This document shows, in pieces, positions 12,099 through 21,820 of a DNA stretch of 64,000 nt. Positions within the stretch are counted from its first letter, which is position 1; the number at the start of each line of letters is the position of its first letter. A program made the translations under genes and the position numbers. The notes beneath the pieces were generated by a model. It ran no database searches, was not told the origin of the DNA, and was given only the letters and a program-made list of their open reading frames with translations. Source of the stretch: Mesostigma viride (Eukaryota; Streptophyta; Mesostigmatophyceae; Mesostigmatales; Mesostigmataceae); contig RPFO01000744.1 in assembly GCA_009746045.1 (NCBI GenBank), forward strand, positions 161,001 through 225,000, read 5' to 3'.

Positions 12099-12562
12099 GA
12101 GAGCAATCGCAGCAAATGGTGCTCACCATTATAGATCGACACTCCCGGCCAGTTAGGCTTGAAACACACGCCCTGATCAAGCGAGCTAGTTCCGGTCCCA
12201 CCGTCTAGGTCATGTAGTCGCTCTTCACGTAAGCCGGCCATAATTTGGATGCCCTAGGATCCGGAGACGTCCGTCCTATAGTCAGCAAAAGTTGGTGCGA
12301 GAGGTCCCCAGTTCGATTCCGGTCTGGATTCATTTGCAGATCGCGTTTTCCGCGGACCGGCACTGAACGCAAATGGTTTTCACCTTTGCGGCGTGCCAAA
12401 TCAGAATAATTTCAATGAACAAGGCTACACATTTATATCTCCATTAATTCATATTCATCATCCTTCAGAACGACTCGAAAACGCGGAAAAAATAACGGCA
12501 TGCTCGAGCTACCATGGTCCGGATTCTCCCGATTTCTTGCCTGCGCTGGTTGTCTCCTTGAT
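12099..12562 (+). mobile_element. Penelope-like 3' UTR remnant, interrupted by a short insertion
   Basis: Similar to the pseudo-LTR of the full element at 48535-53540 (GAGAGC-ATCGCAGCAA at the left, CTGCGCTGGTTGTCTCCTTGAT at the right, split here to stay short: CTGCGCTGG then TTGTCTCCTTGAT). It is split by a 159-bp insertion at 12247-12405. More diverged than the other copies, so older. Confidence 0.85.
12247..12405 (+). mobile_element. Candidate tRNA-derived SINE, 159 bp, with 7-bp target duplication
   Basis: Comparison with uninterrupted Penelope 3' UTR copies defines an insertion flanked by ATAATTT at 12240-12246 and 12406-12412. Inside, GTTCGATTCC at 12311-12320 matches a Pol III B box. 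TAGTCAGCAAAAG about 30 nt upstream is a weak A box, and the region between resembles a decayed tRNA. There is no poly(A) tail. The insertion is directly visible; calling it a SINE rests on the B box. Confidence 0.65.
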
Positions 12563-14361
12563 AGTACTCCGTGGCATCAGGTGCTGGCATGCCCATGCGC
12601 ATGACACGCAAGTACTTACTTACTTATGTGTGCAAACAAGTCATGCAAAGTAGGTCTGAATATATCTTCCTTCGCAAGGCCTACAATTTTACTTTGTGGT
12701 GGACCTGCCCTGTGCCGCACAGTGCACAGGCCAACATGAGGCACGGGGAGAGGTAAAAAGCCCCTTTGAATACGTGGTTGGGTTCCATGTTCTGTATCGG
12801 GTACATGGTCATCAATTTTGAATAGCACAGGTGTCCTACAAGCCGGTTGCCAGGTCTGTGCTTCATAGATGGCATCATGGCACTGGCCAAAGGTTCCCAT
12901 ACATGTCCACACTGGTATGGGCAGCATCTTGGGTGGGCGGGACAAGAAGCAGTCAGGTGTCCCAAAACTCATCGTTCAGCTCTGTAGGCTCGGGCAGACG
13001 GGCACAATGGTCCAGCCTGCCAATTTCAGGATCCGTGCACGCTGGCCAGGACGCCATTGCCACAGATTCAAGGGTGACTTATGGCGAGCCCCAAATCCCC
13101 CTTGGCAGCCAGCAAAGCACAGAGCTGGCCTATCGCTTTGCATCATCGGAAACCATTCATCAGGAGGTTGGATTCAAACAAGCGCAGCAGGGCATCGCCC
13201 GGCCGAAACCCCTGGCTCGTGCTGGCAGTTGCCCTGATCGCCATCGAGACTGTTGATGTACAAGCGGCATGTGATGTTTGGCCAATGAATAACCATCAAG
13301 TATCCACATTCCCATCCGCCCGTGCATGTACCTGCATTGCCACCAGCTGGTCGTCTATAAATTTGGAGCTCCACCACGTTCAAGTGGCATCTGAATGCAA
13401 AGCTATAAGTCCGTTCCTGTGTCCGCGGTCCCGTCAAAGCCCAATGAAGACAGGTGCCACATCATACGTAAGGTGCTCAGCCCCCCACCCTGTCACAAAC
13501 AACGGGCCAGCTTCTACCAATTGCACCCATGGCCCCACGACGGACTCTTTCGCGTGTGACTGGCAGCGTGCGCCCAGCCTTGGCTTCCTAAAAGAATGAC
13601 ACTCAACGCGGCTTTGGGCTTGGTGGCCCAGATGTGATCATTCGTTTGACTTTTCATCACCTGGTTCCCTCCCCCAGTTGGCCGCCGATGCCTTCGCAGG
13701 GCAACCTACGGTTGGATTGTGAACACGTTGGCCCTTGTACTCTGGCCACTCGTAAACCTCTACTCTGGCCACGTTCTCTCTCCCCACACCCTCGGTTCCC
13801 ATAGGTTCACCTCCGTCAATTCACGGCGTTTTATAAGGCCTGCGTAGGCCGTAGGCCTATTAATCGGTCCCGATATCTCACCCGTGTATCCCACCAGTTC
13901 TCCCCCCGTGTCCATGCACCTTCACAGGCACATGATAAGAATCGATCCATGCACCCACCAGAATGGCCTCGGTGGGGCCACCACCCTCTCCATACCTCAC
14001 GTTTCAACGGCGACTCATGCCCGGCATGTCACCGTGCTAATGAATGGCATCATCCATAGCCACAACCAGGCGCGTGCATCCTCCATGCACCTTGTTCCGT
14101 TCAAAGAAGCCGCAGTGGTCAGCTCTGCCCCCGTTTCCGTTGCGCGGTTCTCTTTGCCTGTCTCCCAAGGATGACTTATGGAGGTAGCGCTCGCGAGAAA
14201 GGGAGAAAAGCACCCCCCCCCAAAAAAAGGGTTCAAAAAATACACCTCCCGGCTATGTGTCATCTCCAGCAGCCATTTGTCCTGCGAAAACAAACGAGTC
14301 ATCTGAGGAAATTTGTTCACTGAGGAAACACGTTCCCTGGGACAAGGAGTTTTCTCGGCCG
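12563..14361. other. No gene recognised
   Basis: Open frames up to 172 codons (13081-13599) show no recognisable domain and no splice context I can support. This is the intergenic interval beyond the 3' end of the METTL13-type gene. Confidence 0.35.
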
Positions 14362-17300
14362 CTAGCTCGCGGCCGCGTTGTCAGCCCCTCCCTCCGCTCC
14401 AGCCCCCCCCGGCTGCCCCATGTGCTTGCGCATGATGTAGATGTAGTGCAGGTCGGTGCGTATGCTGGCGCGCCGGTCTTCCGCCATCTCTGCCATGTCA
14501 AAGTTGCCGATAGGGAACTCCTGGACGGTGCCGTCCTGGGGGGCAGGAGAGAGAGTTGACAGGAGACAGAGATAGGAGGCAGATAAAACAATGAGGGAGG
14601 GTTTACAGGGAGCAGGGGGATTGATGGGACGTCCACAAGTAGGCAGGCAACATCAGCACAAGTGAGAAGAGTTGCATGTTGAGAACTCCTGGACGGTAAA
14701 ACCCCGGGGGGCAGGGCCGGGGGCAGGGGTTGCGGGCAGGGGTTGGGGGGAGGGGTTGGGGGCAAGGGTCGGTGACAGGCATTGGGGGCCAGGGTTGGTA
14801 CAAGGCCGGGGTTGACGGGCGGTTGTGCGAGAAAGTGAAGCATGTAAAGTTACTGACACATAAGTCGAGTTGCTGACGCGATGTGACATCACATGACGAT
14901 GAGGGAGAACGGGAGAGCGCTGTCCTGGGGAGGTGGGGTTAATGGGCTGTGTGCAAGGTATCAAAACCACGTCCACAGAGGTCTGCGGGAAAGGAAATGG
15001 CATGAGGTGACAAGACATCATGGGTAGCTCCTGAAGAATGCCGTCCTGGGGAGCAGGAGTGGACCCCAAGTGTGCGAGAGCTTAACCCATGCATAGACTA
15101 AGCGGACAAGTCACATGACATGATGATGAACAGGCATGATGAGGAAACTCCTCGATGGTGCCGTCCTGCGAAGCAGGCATGCGAGGCAAGAGCTGCCTCC
15201 AATGCAGAGCTGCCCCATAGGAGGCAGGGGTTGAGAGGATTCAGAGATAGGGGGCAGAGTTTATGGGAGCCCGGTGGATAGGAGGGAGACTATATAGGGG
15301 GCACAGTTTGTATGCCGCAGAGTAAATAAAAGGGCAGGGGTTGAAAAAAGGCCGGGATTGATAGGATTAGTGCAAGTAAGTAAAATGCTCATAGACCACA
15401 TGAAGTCATGGGGCATGGTGCATAGAGCATAAATCCTCGAAAGTTGAATGCATTATTGTGTTGTAACTGTTGTTGATAGGAGGTGCACAAGGCAAGATGC
15501 AAAGCCCGTACAAGCATGCCGATAAGAGGGAGCCCCATGTGCACGCTATAAGCGAACGAGAACCCGTGAGTGCCCACAAACCACCTGCACGTGCAAGCAG
15601 AGTCCATATCAGTCAGGCTGGGCTACGCAAGGGTGACCCCTCCTTCCAGAAGGGTCAGATTGCCTAGTCCTAGAGTGGGCAAGTCCATGGTTGCAGGCTA
15701 TAGCATACTACAGCATACCACAGCATAGTACACCCCCAGAAAATTGGAATCCACCCAGTGGATTGCGGCCTCCCTCGCGACATGGTAGAACATTTACAAG
15801 GTGCCGTTGTGACCACTGCCACTCTCCACTGTCGTAGGCTACTGCCACCACTCACGGTTATAGACTACAGCCAGTCTGCCTCCCACGACATGCTGCCACC
15901 CCGCACATTTGCAGGCTCCTGCCACATCTAGAAATTTGGCATCCAATCAATTCACACAGAGATTGCCCTATCCTGTGGAAGACTTTGCAAGGCAGGAGCG
16001 CTCTACTGAAAATTAGCCAAGACTTCATGGCTCACCGGCTGCAGCCGTGGCTTTGGGATCGTCTTCACGCTGACCACCCAGTGGTAGGCCGCCTCCTTGT
16101 CGAAGTAGCACAGCCGCTCTGGCGGCTTGCCGTAGGACATGGAGAGGAAGTGGCCGCCGGGACGCAGGATGCGCGACACCTGGCAGTGGTGTGACACCAC
16201 AGGTAGAAGTAACGGGGCACAGGTGACGGGGGGGGTGGGGCCCGTGCAGGTTAGGGGTGAGAGGCGTGGGGTTTTGCAGATTTGATGAGAGGAGGGAGGG
16301 GGGAAACAGAGGAAAAGGAGGGGGTGGAGGGGCCTGGGGTTTTGCTAAGGAGCACAGCAGAATAAGATGGTTGATAATGCTTTCTTCTGTAATTTGAGAG
16401 CTTCTGTTTTCTATTCCTTTTCTTTTTCCATTTTTCTGTAGTCCCAATGCAATGCATGATTGCGGCTAATGTTTACTTGCTAGCAAAGCGCACGGGCGGA
16501 CTCCACGGCACGGATAAGTGGATCAGACTGCGTTACATTCAAAACGGTTCAGGATGCTGTCTCTTGAGCTTAACTGTAACAACAAATATCAGAATGCAGC
16601 ATTGACCGTGACAGCAGACATAAACCATGAAGCATGAAAAGTGACATCAAACATCGGTACCATCATCCATGGTGACAGCATGGCGACAGGGAATGCGCCA
16701 GAGCCATGCCAAAGAAACCACTGCCACCAGGCCCTAATACTGGCATTTGATAGAATTTGCTACAGCTCTTAGATAGCCACACCACATTCTACCTCTGCAA
16801 AACATTCAAAAGCTGTCTTTTATAAAGAGACCCGCCACATCAATACCACTGTACAGCATTCAAAAGATGTTTATGAAAAGATCCGCAACATCCATACCTC
16901 TGCACAGCATAAAATTGAAAGTGTTATTTATAGATGGGCTCGCCGCATTGTACGTACCTCTGCACAGCACTCAGCCGCCGCCATGTCTGGATCACTCCCG
17001 CACACGAGCGCGTCCACCGTCCCCTTGTCAAACACGAAATCAAAGCAGCTGTTCGGGAATGGGGTCATCTTGCGGCAGTTCATGGTAATGAATTTCATGC
17101 GCGGCCGGTCCTGCGCGTTTCGTTTCGACATCACCTCGATCGCTTGTTCCGAGTAGTCGATGTTCGTAATCTTCGTGTAGCCGTCGTCGTGGAGCTGCTC
17201 TGGGAAGGGGGAATTTCCGCAACCGATATTGAGGATGTCGCTGTCTTTCTGAATGTACTTGAGCACTAGGCCCTGCAGCGATCCGGGAACGCAGGGGGAC

Positions 17301-17851
17301 GTTAACGCTTGATCAGCAAACGATCCAGGAGCACAATCACAATGAGGCGTATAGATATAACCACAGTATCAATATTGCGTAATCGCCGAGAGCTTTACGG
17401 GTCCACAGAAATAAAATTCATGCAATCCACTAGACGATTATCAAAATGGGTACTAAGAAGAAGAAGTAAAGCAAGTCTCAGGAAGAGAGCAGGATGGAGA
17501 CTCTGCATTGAACTGCGCCTTATGCGAGCCCACACAAGACTCGCATTAGAGTCACATTTCAGCAAACGTTTCTGAATCACTGAGGCATGCCAACATAATC
17601 AAACCACTGGTAATGTTATTTCCAGATATTTCCAGACAATAATGCGACATACACGGAGGTTAACACGGTAGATGACATGAAGTTACCATCACGTGTAGAT
17701 GATAAGATGCTGATGTACCAGTAGACAGCCCGCAAAGCAACGCGACCTTTCTTACCTTTAGGTTAGCGTAGTCATTGAACCAGTCAAAAAGTGTACTGCC
17801 TGTTTCTAAGTACCGTTCATCCCAAAATGCCAGGTCCGCATAGTCCGGCAT
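14362..17851 (-). CDS. METTL13/EEF1A-lysine-methyltransferase-like class I SAM methyltransferase (4 exons, ~242 aa)
   Basis: Exons 17851-17756, 17272-16958, 16179-16036 and 14535-14362 (TAG stop) all join in phase 0 at consensus sites (AAG|GTAAGA, CAG|GGCC, GAG|GTACGT, CAG|GTGTCG, CCG|GTGAGC, CAG|GACGGC). The N-terminus MPDYADLAFWDERY with LFDWF is typical of the family. Motif I is ILNIGCGNS (residues 45-53), followed by NIDYS (69-73), FVFDKGTVDAL, RILRPGGHFLSMSYG and a terminal LHYIYIMRK. The order and length match the N-terminal-type METTL13/EEF1AKMT4 methyltransferases of plants and animals, which methylate eEF1A. The substrate here is inferred. The C-terminus after IYIMRK is a Gly/Ala-rich extension of about 24 residues. 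Two introns carry tandem copies of adjoining splice junctions (separate entries). Confidence 0.85.
14684..15190 (-). repeat. Tandem partial copies of the exon 4 acceptor and exon start
   Basis: On the minus strand the true junction reads CCCCAG|GACGGCACCGTCC (14535). Similar junctions recur at about 14928, 15048 and 15168, spaced 120 bp, as CCCCAG|GACAGCGCTC, CCCCAG|GACGGCATTC and TTCGCAG|GACGGCACC. Several are followed by a degenerate CAGGAG-TCCC-like exon start. A fifth, weaker copy lies near 14690. All sit in intron 3 of the methyltransferase gene and most keep AG|GAC. Confidence 0.85.
16785..16962 (-). repeat. Tandem copies of the exon 2 donor junction
   Basis: The true donor (minus strand) is TGTGCAGAG|GTACGT at 16958. 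Upstream in plus coordinates are TGTGCAGAG|GTATGG (near 16898), TGTACAGTG|GTATTG (near 16845) and TTTGCAGAG|GTAGAA (near 16792), spaced 51-60 bp. Each keeps GT. They lie in intron 2 of the methyltransferase gene. Confidence 0.8.
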
Positions 17852-18092
17852 TCTTAATCAATAATGGAAGATGATCAGCAAGGGCCTAGCGCCGCATTCG
17901 CGATACAGTTTGCCCAATTGTTAGGACGCCCACAGGGAATCGTGATAATTTCCCGTGCCAACTGCCAAGGATACGGTTGGTTGTATATTTATTGCTCACT
18001 GACACCAGTCTTCCATAGCGCCTAATGTGGCGTCGTCAAAACCATGTCGCGCGTGGTACCGCGCCTGGGCGGTCCAAGTCGACCTAGTGTTC

Positions 18093-20175
18093 CACAGGTC
18101 GGACAAATACAAATAAAATATGATTCAAATACTTTTGGCTGCTTACCGGTCGCCGTTGGATTAATCTAAATATTTTGGTCAAGGCCGGTTTCACCGTTGG
18201 ATTAATTTAGATTTTTTGGTCAAGGCCGGTTTCGCCGTTGGATTAACCCATAGTCCGAAAAGTGTATGTGATTGCATACACTTTGACTTAACGTAATAAA
18301 CCACGTAATTCCAGGAGCGCCGCGCCACCCGTGACGGAGGGAAGTTGTCCGGTGGGTCTGGGAACACTTAGGGACGAAGGTGATGCATAGGTTTGGGGGG
18401 GTTATTCGCCATAGCTTGGTAATTACAACGTGCATTGAGAAAGTATCACGTGACTTTGGCGGGAAATTTTCGCTCGCGCGCGCGCGCAACGAGATATGGC
18501 TGCCAACGTGCCGTTTTCAGGGAAATTTGCGTCTCGCGGCTAGAAACGGTTTAGAATGTTGCTCAGAATGATGATGCGTGATTTTCGTAGGTCAGGCATG
18601 GCCAGATTTTTAGGATTGGGAAAATACAGGTAGGAAAATACTGCCTTCTTGGTCGTCAGTGCCAGACAAGTCATCGCCTTTCATATGTCGATTTTCTCCT
18701 TATGGCCGGGCAGTCTGCGCCAGCCCGAGCATCCAGGTTTGCTACGGGATGTCCCCTGCAGCATTTGCTGCGAATGCGGACGCATTTATAGGTCATCTTT
18801 GAACGAAACATCAACCTGGTAATCATAAAGGATGCATGCTTGACGCGGCTATGGCGGCCTATGCCCGTAGAGCCACGGTATCTGTGAGTTATGGTGGTCC
18901 CGGCCAGCGGACCCCGGGAAGGACATGAACGAGCTGGGTACGACAACGTATTTGCGTGTTGTTTGCAGCGGAATTCGTCTCCCATGCAATATATATGACG
19001 ATTTTATCTTTGCATATTTCAGCAAGCTTTCATGCCTGTTGTAGAGAGTGGTTTCAGCCCTGAAAGTGCCCAGTTTATGGCATATCTTTGGAGTATATCA
19101 TTCCGTTAGTGCAGGTAGGCAACGTGTTTGTATTCCAGCACTTTTGGCAGCATTTTATAGCTTTTTATAATGCATTATTGTGTTGCATGTCATAGATAGC
19201 TGTTTACACGCGCGTAACCCACACACATATATGAGCACGTTATATAGAGGTAATGGGTTATCCGGGTGGTCTGACCCAAGGAAACCCCCATTGGACTATC
19301 CAACTAAGTTGTCCTATGTTGGTATTGAGGTTCCCTACCCTCCCTGGGAAAAAAGTGGGGGGTTAACTTTTCCTTGGGGAAAAAAGATCGTCTTTTGGCC
19401 AACTTTGACTAGAGCTATCATCCAAATGCTTTGATAAAGCCATGGTATTATTGCATATTCTGAAAGCCCTTGAAGTGTAGATACTCCTAGCATCTTGGTT
19501 GGGGGTATTTGGAGTTGTGGCCTGTGAGTTATGATTTTTTTCATTTTCAGGGGTATGAAAGTGCCAAAAATGGGTCAGCGGACTATGGGTTAATCTAAAT
19601 ATTTTGGTGAAAACTTTTTCGCCGTTGGATTAATCTAAATATTTTGGTCAAAGCCGGTTTCGTCGTTGGATTAATCTAAATATTTTGGTGAAAACTTTTT
19701 CGCCGTTGGATTAATCCAAATATTTTTGCCGAAATTTATAAATCAAATGCGCAAATACGGCCAAATATCATTTATATTTGTCCGACATGTTCAACTTCAG
19801 ATGTTAAAGTTAAAGGCCCTGGCGGCACGAGTATTTAAATATTCATTTAGATTAATTTAAATATTCAAAGCCGGTTTCACCGTTGGATTAATTTAGATAT
19901 TTTGGTCAAAGCCGGTTTCACCGTTGGATTAATTTAGATTTTTTGGTCAAGGCCGATTTCGCCGTTGGAATAATCTAAATATTTTGGTGAAAAATTTTTC
20001 GCCGTTGGATTAATCTAAATATTTTGGTCAAAGCCGGTTTCACCGTTGGATTAATCTAAATATTTGTTGCCGAACGGGGTTCACCGTTGGATTAATTTAG
20101 TGGACTAAATATGCAACATTTATAAATCAAATGCGCAAATACGGCCAAATATCATTTATATTTGTCCGACCTGTG
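18093..20175. mobile_element. Non-autonomous hAT-like DNA transposon, 2083 bp
   Basis: Terminal inverted repeats CACAGGTCGGACAAATA match perfectly over 17 bp at both ends and weakly further in. A perfect 8-bp target duplication, TAGTGTTC, flanks them at 18085-18092 and 20176-20183. An 8-bp duplication with CA-starting ends is the hAT pattern (family knowledge). No transposase-like frame is present. Inside are subterminal tandem repeats on both sides. A second copy of the right end (AAATACGGCC to TTTGTCCGACATG) lies at about 19735-19790, suggesting an internal duplication or nested relative. Confidence 0.85.
19585..20110. repeat. Subterminal ~43-bp tandem repeats of the hAT-like element
   Basis: About nine copies of CGCCGTTGGATTAATCTAA plus ATATTTTGGTCAAAGCCGG, with an AAAACTTTTT variant. 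Two or three more copies sit near the left end (18150-18245), as expected for subterminal transposase-binding repeats. Confidence 0.85.
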
Positions 20176-20523
20176 TAGTGTTCATTAGGAAGCCTAGCGC
20201 GTTCAGTTGTCGCTGACTGCTGGCAGACCACAGACGGTCCCGCCGCCCTCGGCCGGATGTCGGAACGACGATGCCTCGCCGACGGAACATGTTCGAGAGG
20301 CAGCGGTCGAAGCATGGTCGAAGTGCGGAAATTCGGCAAGCGGCGGCCGGCTGGCAAGAGCCGCCCGCGGCCGGTTTATGCAGTGTTTGCATGGGGAAGC
20401 ACGGCTAAGCATAAAACTATCAGTATTCTGATCTGCTAAGCATAAAACTATCAGTATTGTTTACAACCACATTGAGACCGCCGGTTCTCACTTGGCACAT
20501 ACGTAGCCGAGCCGACCGGGCAT

Positions 20524-20835
20524 ATGGACCCCGGCCTCACCGACATCAACGCTGGTCAAGAAGAAGCAACTGAAGACGGCGCATTGATGTGCTGCGGTAG
20601 TATTTTTCGCGTAGGCTATGCCGCCCACATTCACAAGGAGGCATTGTACCTAGACTTGACCCTGGCGCAGCAACAACGGCGACGGGAGCTGTGGCCGACC
20701 TACCTCCAGCTCCGGCAGACCAAGGCGGGCCAGCCGGTGTACTGGAAGGGGGCGGCCATCTACGTCGGCCACAAGCCCTGGCACGCGACCCCCGCGACCA
20801 CCGCGGCCCCAGCGACTCCAGCCGCCCCAGCTTAG
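20524..20835 (+). pseudogene. Retroelement ORF1 C-terminal fragment (family A)
   Basis: From about 20657 the frame matches the minus-strand ORF1 at 57170-57862: LTLAQQQRRRELWPTYLQL, GQPVYWKGAAIYVG and HKPWHATP, ending in an Ala/Pro tail and TAG. The pattern (basic RRK, LT..QQQ.RR.LWP.Y) resembles the C-terminal domain of L1-type ORF1 RNA-binding proteins. The part before 20657 is unrelated flanking sequence, so this is a 5'-truncated copy. Confidence 0.75.
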
Positions 20836-21297
20836 GGGAATACAGCAGCAGTAGTGTAGAATAGTTAGACCGTGGCCTTGTACATGCCCGCCTGAGTCCT
20901 ACAGGCACTATTACAGCTGATGCCTAGCATTTTTAGTCATGTACATGTGTGCTTATGATGTGCCACACTCCAGATGATGCCTTGCTTTATTTCATTATGC
21001 CGTGCCCATGCAGGGAGTAACTCTCTGCTGAGACGCCATGCCCTAGCTTTTGCATAGCTATGCTGATCTTCCCCCGGCCCCATGACAGGCTCCCCCTTAG
21101 CTGGGCATAGCTTGATAGATCATGGGGCTGCAAGTGCCCTGGTGCACCTAGAGCAAGGGTCGTTTACATTCCCACGGCCCTTGCAGGAAGTAGCTTAGAA
21201 TGTATTACCTGTAGCTCATATGCCCCTTCTCTGGGCTATGTGCTACATACACTCCCAACGGAGTTATGTTCCTAATTAATTAATTAATTAATTGTAC
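20657..21297 (+). mobile_element. ORF1-only retroelement, family A, 3' portion
   Basis: ORF1 end, then about 410 bp of 3' UTR, then the terminal hairpin CTCC-CAAC-GGAG at 21252-21263, TTATGTTCC, and a (TAAT)n tail to about 21297. The 3' UTR matches minus-oriented copies at 57052-57170 and 53545-54060. No reverse transcriptase is attached in any copy seen here. Confidence 0.75.
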
Positions 21298-21318
21298 CTA
21301 GGCCTGCCACTTACTTAC

Positions 21319-21820
21319 TTCGGACGAGATTAGACAGCGTAGGATAGCATTTGTAGGACACCTTGCTCGCACCAGCCAGGTCGACACCGCCCTTGGTCTG
21401 GCAGGCCCCCAGCGGCTTGGCCAGCCAGCCAGGGCGGCACATTCTGACCTGGCCTGGCCCCAAGGGCATTCCCACAAGGGTAGGGAAACATGTCACGAAC
21501 TACACCCAGATGTTGCTGGATGACCTATCGGTCCCAGCCCAGTTTGAATACCGCATCCACTCTCTCTCCCTTCTTTGGACTGCCATATTGCAGAACAAGA
21601 CGCGGTGGCAGAAGATTGTCAAGGCTCACACGCCCGACCCTGTGGGCAAGCCACCTCCCCCCAAGAGGCGGAGGCGTTTTGATGGGTAGGGCAGTTGGGA
21701 TTTTTCTAGACTAGATAGATTAGCGTTAGGATAGTCAGATTACGCGGCTCTCTCCACCACCACCCATCAAGGAATATGTGCTACATGATCTCCCAACGGA
21801 GGCATGTTATAATTAAACTT
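21319..21820 (+). mobile_element. 5'-truncated reverse transcriptase element fragment
   Basis: Matches the 3' end of the RT element at 28137-28628: DEIRQRRIAFVGHLARTSQ, then a frameshift, then the AHTPDPVGKPPPPKRRRR tail, 3' UTR, hairpin CTCCCAACGGAG (21790-21801) and ATGTTATAATTAA. It sits just beyond the tail of the preceding family A copy. Confidence 0.85.

Noticed and set aside
13081-13599. 172-codon plus-strand frame
   Set aside because: No motif, no homologue recognised, and overlapping frames on the other strand are equally long.
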